Positions 16,774 to 26,217 of a stretch of 64,000 bases of DNA are shown here, piece by piece. The DNA comes from Vitreoscilla stercoraria DSM 513 (lineage in GTDB: Bacteria > Pseudomonadota > Gammaproteobacteria > Burkholderiales > Neisseriaceae), in contig NZ_KB908019.1 of NCBI RefSeq assembly GCF_000382305.1, positions 62,001 through 126,000 of the forward strand, read 5' to 3'. Position numbers and translations under genes: made by a program. Position 1 is the first letter of the stretch, and the number at the start of each line of letters is the position of its first letter. Under the pieces are notes generated by a model. That model did not search any database, had not been told where the DNA came from, and saw nothing but the letters and a program-made list of their open reading frames with translations.

Positions 16774-17394
16774 ATGCAACCGACTATTGAATCTTTGGGC
16801 TTAGTGCCTATGGTAGTAGAACAAAGCGGCCGTGGCGAACGTGCTTATGACATTTATTCACGTTTGTTAAAAGAACGCATCATTTTTATGGTCGGTCCTG
16901 TAACAGATGATTCTGCCAATTTGGTGGTGGCACAAATGTTGTTTTTGGAAAGTGAAAATCCAGACAAAGACATTTATTTGTACATCAATTCTCCAGGCGG
17001 CTCAGTGACAGCGGGTTTGTCTATTTACGATACGATGAACTTCATTAAGCCAGATGTGTCCACTTTGTGCTTGGGACAAGCTGCCAGCATGGGTGCATTC
17101 TTATTGTCAGCAGGTACCAAAGGCAAACGTTTTGCATTGCCAAACAGCCGTATTATGATTCACCAACCATTGTTGGGTGGTTTAGGCGGTCAGGCTTCTG
17201 ACATTGAAATTCATGCCAAAGAGTTGTTGAAAATCAAACGCAAATTGAATGAATTGATGGCAGAACACACAGGAAAACGTGTGGCGCAATTAGAAAAAGA
17301 CACCGATCGCGACAATTTTATGTCTGCTGAAGAAGCGTACAAATATGGTTTGGTCGATCAAGTCATTAACAGCCGAGATAGCGTAAAAGCATGA
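16774..17394 (+). CDS. clpP: ATP-dependent Clp protease proteolytic subunit ClpP
   Basis: Serine peptidase forming the double-heptamer chamber used by ClpX (and ClpA). 206 residues. Catalytic triad: Ser105 in QAASMGAFL, His130 in RIMIHQP, Asp180 in DTDRDNF. An AAGGTGAG ribosome site precedes the ATG. Its stop overlaps the clpX start (ATGATG), indicating translational coupling. Confidence 0.98.
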   Translation: MQPTIESLGLVPMVVEQSGRGERAYDIYSRLLKERIIFMVGPVTDDSANLVVAQMLFLESENPDKDIYLYINSPGGSVTAGLSIYDTMNFIKPDVSTLCLGQAASMGAFLLSAGTKGKRFALPNSRIMIHQPLLGGLGGQASDIEIHAKELLKIKRKLNELMAEHTGKRVAQLEKDTDRDNFMSAEEAYKYGLVDQVINSRDSVKA

Positions 17395-18686
17395 TGGATA
17401 AACTAAAAGAATGCTCATTTTGCGGCAAAAATGAAAATGAAGTCCGTAATCTGATTGAGGGTCAGCAAGGCTGCATCTGCAATGAGTGTGTGGCAGCATG
17501 CAGCGTATTGTTTGAGCAAGGTCAAGAACACAGCACAGACAATGAAACGAGTATTGATTGGGATGATGGCAATTTGCCGACGCCTGCGCAAATGGTTGAG
17601 AGCTTGAATGACCATGTGATTGGTCAAGATGCGGCGAAAAAAGCATTGTCTGTGGCAGTGTACAATCATTACAAACGTTTGCGTCATCCTAAGGCCAAGC
17701 AAGATGATGTTGAATTGGCTAAGAGCAATATTTTGTTGGTTGGTCCTACGGGTTCGGGCAAGACTTTATTGGCACAAACTTTAGCACGCAAATTGAACGT
17801 ACCATTTGTAATGGCAGACGCGACCACCTTAACTGAAGCGGGTTATGTGGGTGAAGATGTTGAGCAAATTATCACTAAATTGTTGGGTAAGTGCGAGTTT
17901 GATGTGGACAAAGCGCAACGTGGCATTGTGTATATTGATGAAATCGATAAGATTGCACGTAAAAGCGAAAACCCATCTATTACCCGAGATGTATCTGGTG
18001 AAGGCGTGCAACAAGCTTTGTTGAAATTGGTTGAAGGTACTGTGGCATCTGTACCGCCACAAGGTGGCCGTAAGCATCCTAATCAAGAATTCATTGAGGT
18101 AGATACCACGAATATTTTGTTCATTTGTGGTGGTGCGTTTGATGGTTTGGAGAAAATCATTCGCCGTCGCTCTGAAAAAGGTGGTATTGGTTTTGGTGCG
18201 GAAGTCGTGAGCAAAGACGAAAACAAATCGGTGGGTGAACTGTTCAAAACAGTGGAACCTGAAGATTTGATTAAGTTTGGTTTGATTCCTGAGTTGATTG
18301 GTCGTTTGCCTGTTATCACAACTTTGGCTGAGTTAGACGAAGTAGCAATGATTGAGATTTTAACCGCACCGAAAAATGCTTTGGTGAAACAATACCAAGT
18401 GTTGTTTAACATGGAAAATATCGAGTTGGCGTTTGAGGATGAAGCCTTGCGCTCGATTGCAAAATTGGCGTTGGCGCGTAAAACGGGTGCTCGTGGTTTG
18501 CGTTCGATTATGGAATCTGTATTGCTCGAAACCATGTACCATTTGCCTGATTTGAAAAAACAAGGTTTGCAAAAAGTGGTGGTAACTCGAGCAGTCATTG
18601 ATGACAATGCGCAGCCTGAATTTATTTACGATGTTGACGATATGAAACCTAAGCGTCGTAGCACTGCTAAAAAAAGTGCTAGTTAA
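17391..18686 (+). CDS. clpX: ClpX unfoldase
   Basis: AAA+ hexamer that recognises tagged substrates and feeds them to ClpP. 431 residues: an N-terminal zinc-binding domain with C8, C11, C30 and C33, Walker A GPTGSGKT near 116, Walker B IVYIDEIDKI, and the pore-loop GYVGEDVE. Two adjacent ATGs (17391 and 17394) are possible; the first overlaps the clpP stop. It ends at a terminator before lon. Confidence 0.98.
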   Translation: MMDKLKECSFCGKNENEVRNLIEGQQGCICNECVAACSVLFEQGQEHSTDNETSIDWDDGNLPTPAQMVESLNDHVIGQDAAKKALSVAVYNHYKRLRHPKAKQDDVELAKSNILLVGPTGSGKTLLAQTLARKLNVPFVMADATTLTEAGYVGEDVEQIITKLLGKCEFDVDKAQRGIVYIDEIDKIARKSENPSITRDVSGEGVQQALLKLVEGTVASVPPQGGRKHPNQEFIEVDTTNILFICGGAFDGLEKIIRRRSEKGGIGFGAEVVSKDENKSVGELFKTVEPEDLIKFGLIPELIGRLPVITTLAELDEVAMIEILTAPKNALVKQYQVLFNMENIELAFEDEALRSIAKLALARKTGARGLRSIMESVLLETMYHLPDLKKQGLQKVVVTRAVIDDNAQPEFIYDVDDMKPKRRSTAKKSAS

Positions 18687-18702
18687 ATCAGTTTGACGTA
18701 TG

Positions 18703-18730
18703 AAAACGCTGCCTAATGGTGGCGTTTTTT
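18703..18730 (+). terminator. Rho-independent terminator after clpX
   Basis: AAAACGC and GCGTTTT flank an inner TGCC..GGTG stem, followed by a T-run. Confidence 0.8.
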
Positions 18731-18920
18731 GTTTGGATTGATGGTTAAAACCACGCTCAGAATTAAAAAATGTTGTGGTGCAATGAATCGTTTGCATTAA
18801 GTAACAGTCATATGTAAAGCTTATCATGTTGATGAATAGAAAAAGTGTATTGGGAGGTAAAAGTGAGAAGTGAACAGCCAATTATTTTTACTTGTGGGAT
18901 TGAAATCTCATTGCAAAGCA
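18731..18920. other. clpX-lon intergenic region
   Basis: The 303-base gap holds the clpX terminator at its left end and the lon heat-shock promoter at its right end. Between them is AT-rich sequence with no repeat copy and no convincing gene. A GGGAGG at 18852 is not followed by a useful frame. Confidence 0.5.
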
Positions 18921-18948
18921 CTTGAATTTTCTTTGATGAGACCCATTT
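18921..18948 (+). promoter_or_regulatory. Heat-shock (sigma-32-type) promoter of lon
   Basis: CTTGAAT (18921-18927), 14-base spacer, CCCATTT (18942-18948). The same architecture and spacer as the clpB promoter in this window. It lies about 40 bases before the lon ATG. Confidence 0.78.
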
Positions 18949-18989
18949 GTTAGCCAATTAATTAATTTAAGATAGAAAGATGAGACCCT

Positions 18990-21464
18990 ATGGCTGGAGA
19001 ATCTTCTGCTGACAAAAATCAGCAAACCTTACCGATGTTGCCATTGCGTGATGTGGTCGTTTACCCATTCATGGTCATCCCTTTGTTTGTTGGGCGTGAT
19101 AAATCTATTGCAGCATTGGATGCAGCAATGGAGCAAGACAAACCCGTTTTTCTATTGGCGCAGTTAAATCCTCATGAAGAAGACCCTAAAGTCGATGATT
19201 TACATCGCATGGGTACGATTGCCAATGTCTTGCAAATGTTGAAGTTGCCTGATGGTACGGTGAAAGTGTTGGTTGAGGGTGTGGAACGTGCTCAGGTTTT
19301 GGACTTGAATGATACTGACCAAAATTATTTTTTGGCACAAGTAGAACAAGTGCAAGAGTTTCAGGACGACCCTGTTGATACTGAAGCCATGCGTCGTACT
19401 TTGTTGTCTCAATTCGAACAATTGAGCAAATTGAATAAAAAAATTCCATCAGAAGTGATTAGCACTGTTAATGGTATTGAAGATGTGAGTCGCTTGGTAG
19501 ATACCATTGCAGCGCATTTGCAAATTAAGCTAGAGCATCGTCAAGAATTATTGACCATGTTGAATGTGTCTGAGCGCTTGGATGCTTTGTTACAGCAGTT
19601 AGAAGCCGAATTGGATATTTTGCAAGTTGAAAAGCGTATTCGTGGTCGCGTGAAACGTCAGATGGAAAAATCACAACGCGAATACTATTTGAATGAGCAA
19701 GTGAAAGCGATTCAAAAAGAATTGGGCGAAGGCGATGAGCGTAGCGAGTTAGAAGCGTTAGAGCAAAAAATTAACACTGCTGGTATGAGTAAAGAAGCGG
19801 AAGAAAAAGCCCTGTCAGAACTCAAAAAATTGCAAATGATGCCGCCGATGTCAGCAGAATCAACCGTGGTTCGCAATTACATTGATACTTTGTTGGATTT
19901 GCCGTGGAAAAAGAAAAGCCGTGTGAGCAAAGACATTGCCAAAGCTGAAAGCGTCCTGAATGCTGACCATTATGGTTTGGATAAGGTCAAAGAACGCATT
20001 TTGGAATTTTTGGCAGTACAAAAACGTGTCGATCGCATTAAAGGTCCAATTTTGTGCTTGGTAGGCCCTCCTGGCGTGGGTAAAACGTCTTTGGGTGAGT
20101 CGATTGCCAAAGCTACAGGTCGCGAATATGTGCGTATGGCTTTGGGTGGTGTGCGTGACGAAAGCGAAATTCGTGGTCATCGCCGTACTTATATTGGTTC
20201 TATGCCTGGCAAAATTTTGCAAAATATGACCAAAGTCGGTGTGAAAAATCCATTGTTCTTACTCGATGAAATCGACAAAATGGGTCAAGATTTTCGTGGT
20301 GATCCAGCCAGCGCATTGTTAGAAGTATTGGATCCTGAGCAAAACCACAGTTTTTCTGATCATTATGCGGAAGTGGAATACGATTTATCTGATGTGATGT
20401 TTATTGCGACATCCAATACTTTGAATATCCCATCGGCTTTGCTCGATCGCATGGAAATCATCCGCTTGTCAGGCTATACCGAGGATGAAAAAGTCAGTAT
20501 AGCGATGCAGTATTTGGTGCCCAAACAGCTGAAAACCAATGGTGTGAAAATCAATGAAGTCGTGGTGGAAGAATCGGCTGTACGTGACATTGTGCGTTAT
20601 TACACGCGCGAAGCAGGTGTGCGCTCATTAGATCGTGAAGTGGCTCGCATTGCACGCAAAGTGGTGATGCAGCAGGTATTGGCAGAAGACAAAGCAAAAA
20701 CCAAAGCAGCCAAAGCGGAAATTAAAGCTGCAGCGAAAGAATCGATTGTGGTCAGCGCTGCAAATTTACACGATTATTTGGGCGTGCGCCGTTTTGATTT
20801 TGGTGTGGCGGATTCTGAAAACCGTGTCGGTCAGGTGACAGGTTTGGCATGGACGGAAGTCGGCGGTGAGTTATTGACCATTGAAGCCACTGCTTTGAAA
20901 GGCAAAGGCAATATCATTCGCACAGGTCAATTGGGCGACGTGATGCAAGAGTCTATTACGGCAGCGATGAGTGTGGTGCGTACGCGTGCCGCTAATTTAG
21001 GTATTGCGCCTGATTTTTACGAAAAACACGACATCCATGTGCATGTGCCTGAAGGTGCAACTCCTAAAGATGGTCCAAGCGCAGGCATTGCCATGACTTT
21101 GGCGATTGTCTCTTCATTGACCAATATTCCTGTGCGTGCGGATGTGGCGATGACCGGTGAAATCACTTTGCGTGGCGAAGTATTGCCGATTGGCGGCCTG
21201 AAAGAGAAATTGTTGGCGGCATTGCGTGGTGGTATCAAACACGCGTTGATTCCAAAAGACAATGTCAAAGATTTGGAAGAAATTCCTGCTAATGTCAAAG
21301 ATGCGTTAACTATTCATCCAGTGCAATGGATTGATGAAGTCTTGGCATTGGGCTTGGCAGAAGAGCCTAAGCCTTGGGTTGAGCCAGAAAGCATTGAAGC
21401 TGTTTTACCTGTTGCCGATAACGAATCTGTTGCAAAAACGGGTACGAAAGCGACTAAGCATTAA
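18990..21464 (+). CDS. lon: ATP-dependent protease Lon
   Basis: Cytosolic AAA+ serine protease for misfolded and regulatory proteins. 824 residues against 784 in E. coli. N-terminal substrate domain, Walker A GPPGVGKT (about 359-366), Walker B LFLLDEIDKM, and a C-terminal peptidase with Ser697 in KDGPSAG and Lys740 in GLKEKLL as the catalytic dyad. The extra length is partly an Ala/Lys-rich insert (about residues 568-592, KAKTKAAKAEIKAAAK) between the ATPase and protease domains, plus a longer C-tail. Heat-shock promoter upstream. Confidence 0.98.
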   Translation: MAGESSADKNQQTLPMLPLRDVVVYPFMVIPLFVGRDKSIAALDAAMEQDKPVFLLAQLNPHEEDPKVDDLHRMGTIANVLQMLKLPDGTVKVLVEGVERAQVLDLNDTDQNYFLAQVEQVQEFQDDPVDTEAMRRTLLSQFEQLSKLNKKIPSEVISTVNGIEDVSRLVDTIAAHLQIKLEHRQELLTMLNVSERLDALLQQLEAELDILQVEKRIRGRVKRQMEKSQREYYLNEQVKAIQKELGEGDERSELEALEQKINTAGMSKEAEEKALSELKKLQMMPPMSAESTVVRNYIDTLLDLPWKKKSRVSKDIAKAESVLNADHYGLDKVKERILEFLAVQKRVDRIKGPILCLVGPPGVGKTSLGESIAKATGREYVRMALGGVRDESEIRGHRRTYIGSMPGKILQNMTKVGVKNPLFLLDEIDKMGQDFRGDPASALLEVLDPEQNHSFSDHYAEVEYDLSDVMFIATSNTLNIPSALLDRMEIIRLSGYTEDEKVSIAMQYLVPKQLKTNGVKINEVVVEESAVRDIVRYYTREAGVRSLDREVARIARKVVMQQVLAEDKAKTKAAKAEIKAAAKESIVVSAANLHDYLGVRRFDFGVADSENRVGQVTGLAWTEVGGELLTIEATALKGKGNIIRTGQLGDVMQESITAAMSVVRTRAANLGIAPDFYEKHDIHVHVPEGATPKDGPSAGIAMTLAIVSSLTNIPVRADVAMTGEITLRGEVLPIGGLKEKLLAALRGGIKHALIPKDNVKDLEEIPANVKDALTIHPVQWIDEVLALGLAEEPKPWVEPESIEAVLPVADNESVAKTGTKATKH

Positions 21465-21532
21465 TTTTTCTGCAAAAATGTGGGCTTGTTCGTAAAACAG
21501 TGGTAAAAATAGCGGCAAGCCCCCATTGCTGC

Positions 21533-21562
21533 TTGACATGCTAATTTTAGCCTTGTTATAAA
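21533..21562 (+). promoter_or_regulatory. Sigma-70 promoter of hup
   Basis: TTGACA at 21533-21538 and TTATAA at 21556-21561 with a 17-base spacer (or TATAAA with 18). It lies about 75 bases before the HU start. Confidence 0.75.
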
Positions 21563-21637
21563 GCAGGTATGGATGGAATTGCTTAACCTTAGGCGATGAA
21601 CTCTATCAACGAATAACCACAGAAAGGGACTTTCATT

Positions 21638-21907
21638 GTGAATAAGTCTGAACTCATTGATGCAATCGCACAAAGTGCGGATATTTCTAAAGCAGCTGCA
21701 GGCAAAGCTTTGGATGGAATGGTGACTGCCGTTACAGAAGCTTTGAAAGAAGGCGATACCGTAACTTTGGTTGGCTTTGGCACCTTTTATGTGGGTGAGC
21801 GCGCTGAGCGCAAAGGTCGCAATCCAAAAACTGGCGAAGAAATTACTATTGCTGCTGCCAAGTCACCTAAATTCCGTGCTGGCAAGGCATTGAAAGACGC
21901 TTTATAA
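21638..21907 (+). CDS. hup: DNA-binding protein HU
   Basis: Nucleoid-associated dimer that bends DNA non-specifically. 89 residues, the usual HU length, with the arm segment GRNPKTGEEITI and the Pro residue that intercalates. GTG start with AAAGGGA about 10 bases upstream. It lies between lon and ppiD as in many proteobacteria (lon-hupB-ppiD), with its own strong promoter and terminator. Confidence 0.97.
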   Translation: MNKSELIDAIAQSADISKAAAGKALDGMVTAVTEALKEGDTVTLVGFGTFYVGERAERKGRNPKTGEEITIAAAKSPKFRAGKALKDAL

Positions 21908-21928
21908 TTGTATTTGGCCGTAACTGAA

Positions 21929-21956
21929 AAGGTGAACATTCGGGTTCACCTTTTTT
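21929..21956 (+). terminator. Rho-independent terminator after hup
   Basis: AAGGTGAAC pairs with GTTCACCTT across ATTCGG, followed by T6. Confidence 0.92.
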
Positions 21957-21981
21957 ATTATTTTAAGGTAGGCATACCAAC

Positions 21982-23820
21982 ATGTTTAATTTTGTTCAGA
22001 AGTATTCGACTGCATCCAAAGTAATTTTGGGTTTGATTGGTTTGACATTTGTAGTAGCTGGCGGTGTTGCAGGTACTGGCGCCATCAGCAGTGACAATTA
22101 TTTGGTAAAAGTAGGCGATCAAGAAGTGACTTTGGATAAGGTGCGAGATGTTTTGCGCCAACAGCAAGGCGATATTACTGATCAAGTGCAAAAAGACATT
22201 TTGCAGGCTTTGACTCAAGAGGCTTATTTGTTTGCTGGCGCGCAGCAAATGGGCGTGACCGTGTCCGATGAGCAATTGAAAAAAATCATCATGGCGCAGT
22301 CTATTTTCCAACAGGACGGTACGTTTCAAGAAAAATTGTACCAAGATTACTTGCGTAATAATGGTTTGAAAGAAGAACAATTTTTAGAAGGTTTGCGCAA
22401 GGATTTCTCTTTGCAAACGGTTTTGAATTTGATTCAATCTAGTCAAATTATGGCTGATAGCCAATTGAATCAAGCCATCCAGTTGTTTGAAGCACCGCGT
22501 ACCATTCGTACTATGACGTTCAGCCCTGAGCAATTTGCTAGCAAAGTGGACACCAGCGATGCGGCCTTAAAAGCTTATTACGATGCCCATCAAAAAGACT
22601 TTATTCAAACCCAAGGTTTGAAATTTAATTTTCTGGTGTTAAGCGGTAATGAAGTTTTGAGTCAGTTGAAAGTCACTGATGAAGAAGCCAAAGCTTATTT
22701 TGATAAAAATCAAGCCTCTTTACCTGAAAAGCGCCGTGTAGCGCATATTTTGCTTGCATTTGAACAAGGTGCAGACGAAGCATCTAAAGCACAAACCAAG
22801 AAAAAAGCAGAAGCTTTGTTAGCCAAAGTGAAAGCCAAGCCAGCTGACTTTGCTGCTTTGGCTAAAGAAAATTCGCAAGACCCAGGTTCGGCACAAAATG
22901 GTGGTGATTTGGGCTTTTTTGCCAAAGATGGCACGATGGTCAAGCCGTTTGAAGATGCTTCATTTGGCTTGAAAAAAGATGAAATCAGCGGCTTGGTAGA
23001 AACAGAGTTTGGCTATCATATTTTGAAAGTATTGGAAGTCGGCCAGACATTCGACAGTCAAAAAAATCAAATCATTGATACTTTGCGCCAAGAAAAAATT
23101 AAAGCTGCGGTAGATGCCAAGAAAAAACAATTGATTGATGCGGCGATCAAACATGGCGATGATTTGAATGCGGTGGCTAAAGCCACAGGCTTGGCTTCGC
23201 AACCTGTGGGTGAGTGGGTGACGGCCGAGCAAGCCAAGCAAGCACAAATGCCAGAAGCTTTGCAAAAAGTCTTGTTTGATGCCAAAACCATTGCTGATAA
23301 AAAAGTGACTGAGCCGATTGATGTGGGTCAAAATACTTATTGGGTGGTACAAGTGACCGATGTGCGTCCTGAAAAGCAATTGAGCTTGGAAGAAGCCAAA
23401 GCACAGGTGAAACAAGCGCATACTGTGGCTGAGGCGAATAAATTGGCGCAAGCGGCTGCCAAAGAGGCTTTGGATAAATTGCAAAAAGGTGAAAGCGCGA
23501 CGGTAACGTGGTCGCCTGCGGCTGAAATGTCGCCACAACAAGCACAACAAACCATGCCGCCTGAAGCATACCGCCAATTGATTGCGGTGCGTCCAAGCGA
23601 AGGTAAACCACAATATGTTTTACTCGAAGGTTTACCTGCGCCCGTTTTGGTGGCGGTGGATAAAATTGGTACGGTCGAAGCCAAGCCAGAAATGTTACAG
23701 CAAATGCAAGGCTTGTTGGGTAAAAACCAAAATGATGGTGCTTTGATGGGTTATATTCAGTATTTGCAAACACAATTCCCAGCTCAAAAAGGGACACAAG
23801 AATTGACTTCAGCACAATAA
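21982..23820 (+). CDS. ppiD: Periplasmic folding chaperone PpiD (SurA/parvulin family)
   Basis: Inner-membrane-anchored periplasmic chaperone for outer-membrane and secreted proteins. 612 residues: a short cytoplasmic head, one membrane segment (about 14-36), a SurA-like N-domain, a parvulin domain (about 250-355, with RRVAHILLAF and GGDLGFFAKDGTMVKPFEDA) and a C-terminal helical domain. Genomic order after lon-hup supports the assignment. Degenerate repeat GCGTCCTGAAAA near 23363. Confidence 0.93.
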   Translation: MFNFVQKYSTASKVILGLIGLTFVVAGGVAGTGAISSDNYLVKVGDQEVTLDKVRDVLRQQQGDITDQVQKDILQALTQEAYLFAGAQQMGVTVSDEQLKKIIMAQSIFQQDGTFQEKLYQDYLRNNGLKEEQFLEGLRKDFSLQTVLNLIQSSQIMADSQLNQAIQLFEAPRTIRTMTFSPEQFASKVDTSDAALKAYYDAHQKDFIQTQGLKFNFLVLSGNEVLSQLKVTDEEAKAYFDKNQASLPEKRRVAHILLAFEQGADEASKAQTKKKAEALLAKVKAKPADFAALAKENSQDPGSAQNGGDLGFFAKDGTMVKPFEDASFGLKKDEISGLVETEFGYHILKVLEVGQTFDSQKNQIIDTLRQEKIKAAVDAKKKQLIDAAIKHGDDLNAVAKATGLASQPVGEWVTAEQAKQAQMPEALQKVLFDAKTIADKKVTEPIDVGQNTYWVVQVTDVRPEKQLSLEEAKAQVKQAHTVAEANKLAQAAAKEALDKLQKGESATVTWSPAAEMSPQQAQQTMPPEAYRQLIAVRPSEGKPQYVLLEGLPAPVLVAVDKIGTVEAKPEMLQQMQGLLGKNQNDGALMGYIQYLQTQFPAQKGTQELTSAQ

Positions 23821-23844
23821 TGCTGTGATGGGTAAAGTATGAAA

Positions 23845-23876
23845 AAAGCGTCCTGTAAATATTTACAGGACGCTTT
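23845..23876. terminator. Inverted uptake-repeat pair between convergent ppiD and sodB
   Basis: A perfect 16-bp palindrome from exact copies 23848-23858 (plus) and 23863-23873 (minus), with A and T runs outside so that it can terminate both transcripts. Confidence 0.85.
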
Positions 23877-23891
23877 GTTTATTGGGTTGAA

Positions 23892-24473
23892 TTAAGCAGC
23901 GAAGCGTTTAGCCACTTCTGCCCAATCCACGATTTCCCAGAAGCCTTTCAAGTAGTTAGGACGGCTATTGCGGTAGTCGATGTAGTAAGCATGTTCCCAA
24001 ACGTCACAAGTCAACAAAGCGGTGTTTTCTGTGGTCAATGGGGTTGCTGCATTGCTGGTAGATACCAATTCCAATTCGCCAGCTGGAGTTTTAACCAACC
24101 AAGCCCAACCTGAACCGAAAGTGCCCGCAGCTACTGCGCCAAATGCTTCTTGGAATTTCTCGAAAGAACCCCATTTTGCATCGATGGCAGCAGCCAAGTC
24201 ACCAGCAGGTTTGCCTTCGCCTTTAGGCGTGAAACCCAACCAGTAGAAGGTGTGGTTCCAGATTTGAGCGGCATTGTTGAATACGCCACCAGAAGATTTT
24301 TTCACGATTTCTTCCAAAGACGCTTCTTCAAATTCAGTGCCTTTGATCATGTTGTTCAAGTTGGTGATGTAAGTTTGGTGGTGTTTGCCGTAATGGAATT
24401 CCAAAGTTTCTTTAGACAAATGAGGCGCTAATGCATCCAAAGCGTATGGTAATTCTGGTAATTTATGTTCCAT
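23892..24473 (-). CDS. sodB: Superoxide dismutase [Fe]
   Basis: Converts superoxide to oxygen and hydrogen peroxide in the cytosol. 193 residues, the standard SodB length. Metal-site segments: KHHQTYITNLN, IWNHTFYW, and DVWEHAYYIDYRN with the Asp/His ligands. The Gln in FNNAAQIWNH is the iron-type signature residue. An upstream in-frame start (24518) is less likely: ATG 24473 gives the family start MEHKLPELPYAL and has GGAG upstream. Promoter and palindrome described separately. Confidence 0.97.
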   Translation of the reverse strand: MEHKLPELPYALDALAPHLSKETLEFHYGKHHQTYITNLNNMIKGTEFEEASLEEIVKKSSGGVFNNAAQIWNHTFYWLGFTPKGEGKPAGDLAAAIDAKWGSFEKFQEAFGAVAAGTFGSGWAWLVKTPAGELELVSTSNAATPLTTENTALLTCDVWEHAYYIDYRNSRPNYLKGFWEIVDWAEVAKRFAA

Positions 24474-24511
24474 GATGTGACTCCATATAAATTCATCGTT
24501 AAACAATTTGA

Positions 24512-24566
24512 ATAACATATTGTTATGTTGTGGGACTATTCTACTGTGTTTTGTTTGATAAGGTAA
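24512..24566 (-). promoter_or_regulatory. sodB promoter with adjacent palindromic operator
   Basis: Minus strand: TTACCT (24566-24561), 17-base spacer, TAGAAT (24543-24538). Just downstream is a perfect palindrome ATAACA-TAT-TGTTAT (24512-24526), placed where a repressor would act. The regulator is not identified. Confidence 0.55.
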
Positions 24567-24675
24567 CTGTTGATGTGCAGCTTTTCGGTAATTGAAAACG
24601 TCTGCTTTGATTTAGGTTCTAATAGATTTGTAGAACAGTGTTAAAATAACGCTCGAATTGAATTAAAGGATGAGC

Positions 24676-26088
24676 ATGTCTGAGCCTTTTGATGCCCGTG
24701 ATTACGAGGCTGGCCATGATGAAGTATTGGCAGTGTTGCCGCCGCATTCTATTGAAGCGGAACAGGCTGTGTTGGGTGGTTTGTTATTGGAAAATAGCGC
24801 CTATGATCGCATTGCGGATATTTTGAGCGAAGAAGATTTTTACCGCCAAGAGCACCGTTATATTTTCCGTGCCATTGCACGCATGATTGAGTTATCGCGT
24901 CCTGCTGACGTGGTTACAGTACAAGAGCAATTGCAGCAGCAAGACGAATTGCAAGCTGTGGGCGGTTTGGCATATTTGATTAGCGTGGCACAAAATACGC
25001 CATCGGCTGCGAATATTCGCCGTTATGCTGAAATTGTACGTGAGCGTTCGGTACGCCGCCAATTGGCCAAAGTGGGTATGGAAATTGCCGAAATGGCACG
25101 CAATCCACAAGGGCGTGAGGCCAGTCAATTGCTTGACGAAGCGGAAAATCAAGTATTCCAAATTGCCGAAAGCAATAGCCGTGGTCAGCAAGGTTTTTTG
25201 AAAATGCCCAATTTGCTCAAAGAAGTGGTTGAGCGCATTGATATGTTGTACTCGCGTGACAATCCAGATGAAGTTACGGGCGTATCCACTGGCTTTTTGG
25301 ATTTAGACAAGCGCACTTCAGGCTTGCAGCAAGGTGATTTGATTATTGTTGCAGGACGCCCATCTATGGGTAAAACGGCATTCTCGATGAATATTGCCGA
25401 ACATGTTGCCGTACATGAGCATTTGCCTGTGGCTGTGTTTTCGATGGAGATGGGTGGTACGCAATTGGTCATGCGTATGCTCGGTTCCGTGGGGCGTTTA
25501 GATCAACATGTGTTGCGCACAGGTCAATTGGGCGATGAGCATTGGAATAAGCTCAATGATGCGGTAGTGAAGTTGTCTGATGCGCCGATGTATATTGATG
25601 AAACACCGGGTTTGACTGCATTGGAATTGCGTGCTCGTGCTCGCCGTTTGGCGCGTCAATATGGTGGTAAATTGGGTTTGATTGTCATTGACTATTTGCA
25701 ATTGATGTCAGGTTCAGGACGCAGCAGTGATAATCGTGCGTCTGAATTGGGTGAAATTTCTCGCTCTTTAAAAGGTTTGGCTAAAGAGTTGAGTGTGCCT
25801 GTGGTTGCTTTGTCACAATTGTCCCGTTCGGTTGAGCAAAGAACCGATAAGCGTCCGATGATGTCTGACTTGCGTGAGTCTGGTGCGATTGAGCAAGATG
25901 CAGATATCATTATTTTCATGTATCGTGATGAATATTATAATCCTGATACCCAATACAAAGGTTTGGCAGAAGCCATCATTGCCAAGCACCGTAACGGTCC
26001 AACAGGGAAAGTGGCTTTGACCTTCTTAGGTCAGTATGCCAAATTTGACAATGCAGCGTTGCCTGAAGGCGGTTGGGATGATGAGTAG
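24676..26088 (+). CDS. dnaB: Replicative DNA helicase DnaB
   Basis: Hexameric 5'-3' helicase at the replication fork. 470 residues: an N-terminal collar domain (from PHSIEAEQAVLGGLL), and a RecA-like C-terminal domain with Walker A GRPSMGKTAF, Walker B LIVIDYLQLM and the KHRNGPTG segment. ATG 24670 is in frame but touches the AAAGG; ATG 24676 has it at proper spacing. Followed by the minor pilin genes, the same arrangement as Neisseria. Confidence 0.97.
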   Translation: MSEPFDARDYEAGHDEVLAVLPPHSIEAEQAVLGGLLLENSAYDRIADILSEEDFYRQEHRYIFRAIARMIELSRPADVVTVQEQLQQQDELQAVGGLAYLISVAQNTPSAANIRRYAEIVRERSVRRQLAKVGMEIAEMARNPQGREASQLLDEAENQVFQIAESNSRGQQGFLKMPNLLKEVVERIDMLYSRDNPDEVTGVSTGFLDLDKRTSGLQQGDLIIVAGRPSMGKTAFSMNIAEHVAVHEHLPVAVFSMEMGGTQLVMRMLGSVGRLDQHVLRTGQLGDEHWNKLNDAVVKLSDAPMYIDETPGLTALELRARARRLARQYGGKLGLIVIDYLQLMSGSGRSSDNRASELGEISRSLKGLAKELSVPVVALSQLSRSVEQRTDKRPMMSDLRESGAIEQDADIIIFMYRDEYYNPDTQYKGLAEAIIAKHRNGPTGKVALTFLGQYAKFDNAALPEGGWDDE

Positions 26089-26217
26089 TTTGCTTCGTTT
26101 GTCTAAATGAGTTGCCATTGGTCATATCTTGATATGGTAGCCATGACTTTGAATCTATACTGATTGTATGTCATCAAATTATTTACTAGGGCAATTTTGT
26201 TAAATTGAGAGTTTAGG

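Noticed and set aside
18852..18990. A small gene after GGGAGG in the clpX-lon gap
   Set aside because: The GTG frame is short with no recognisable product; the region is better explained as promoter DNA.
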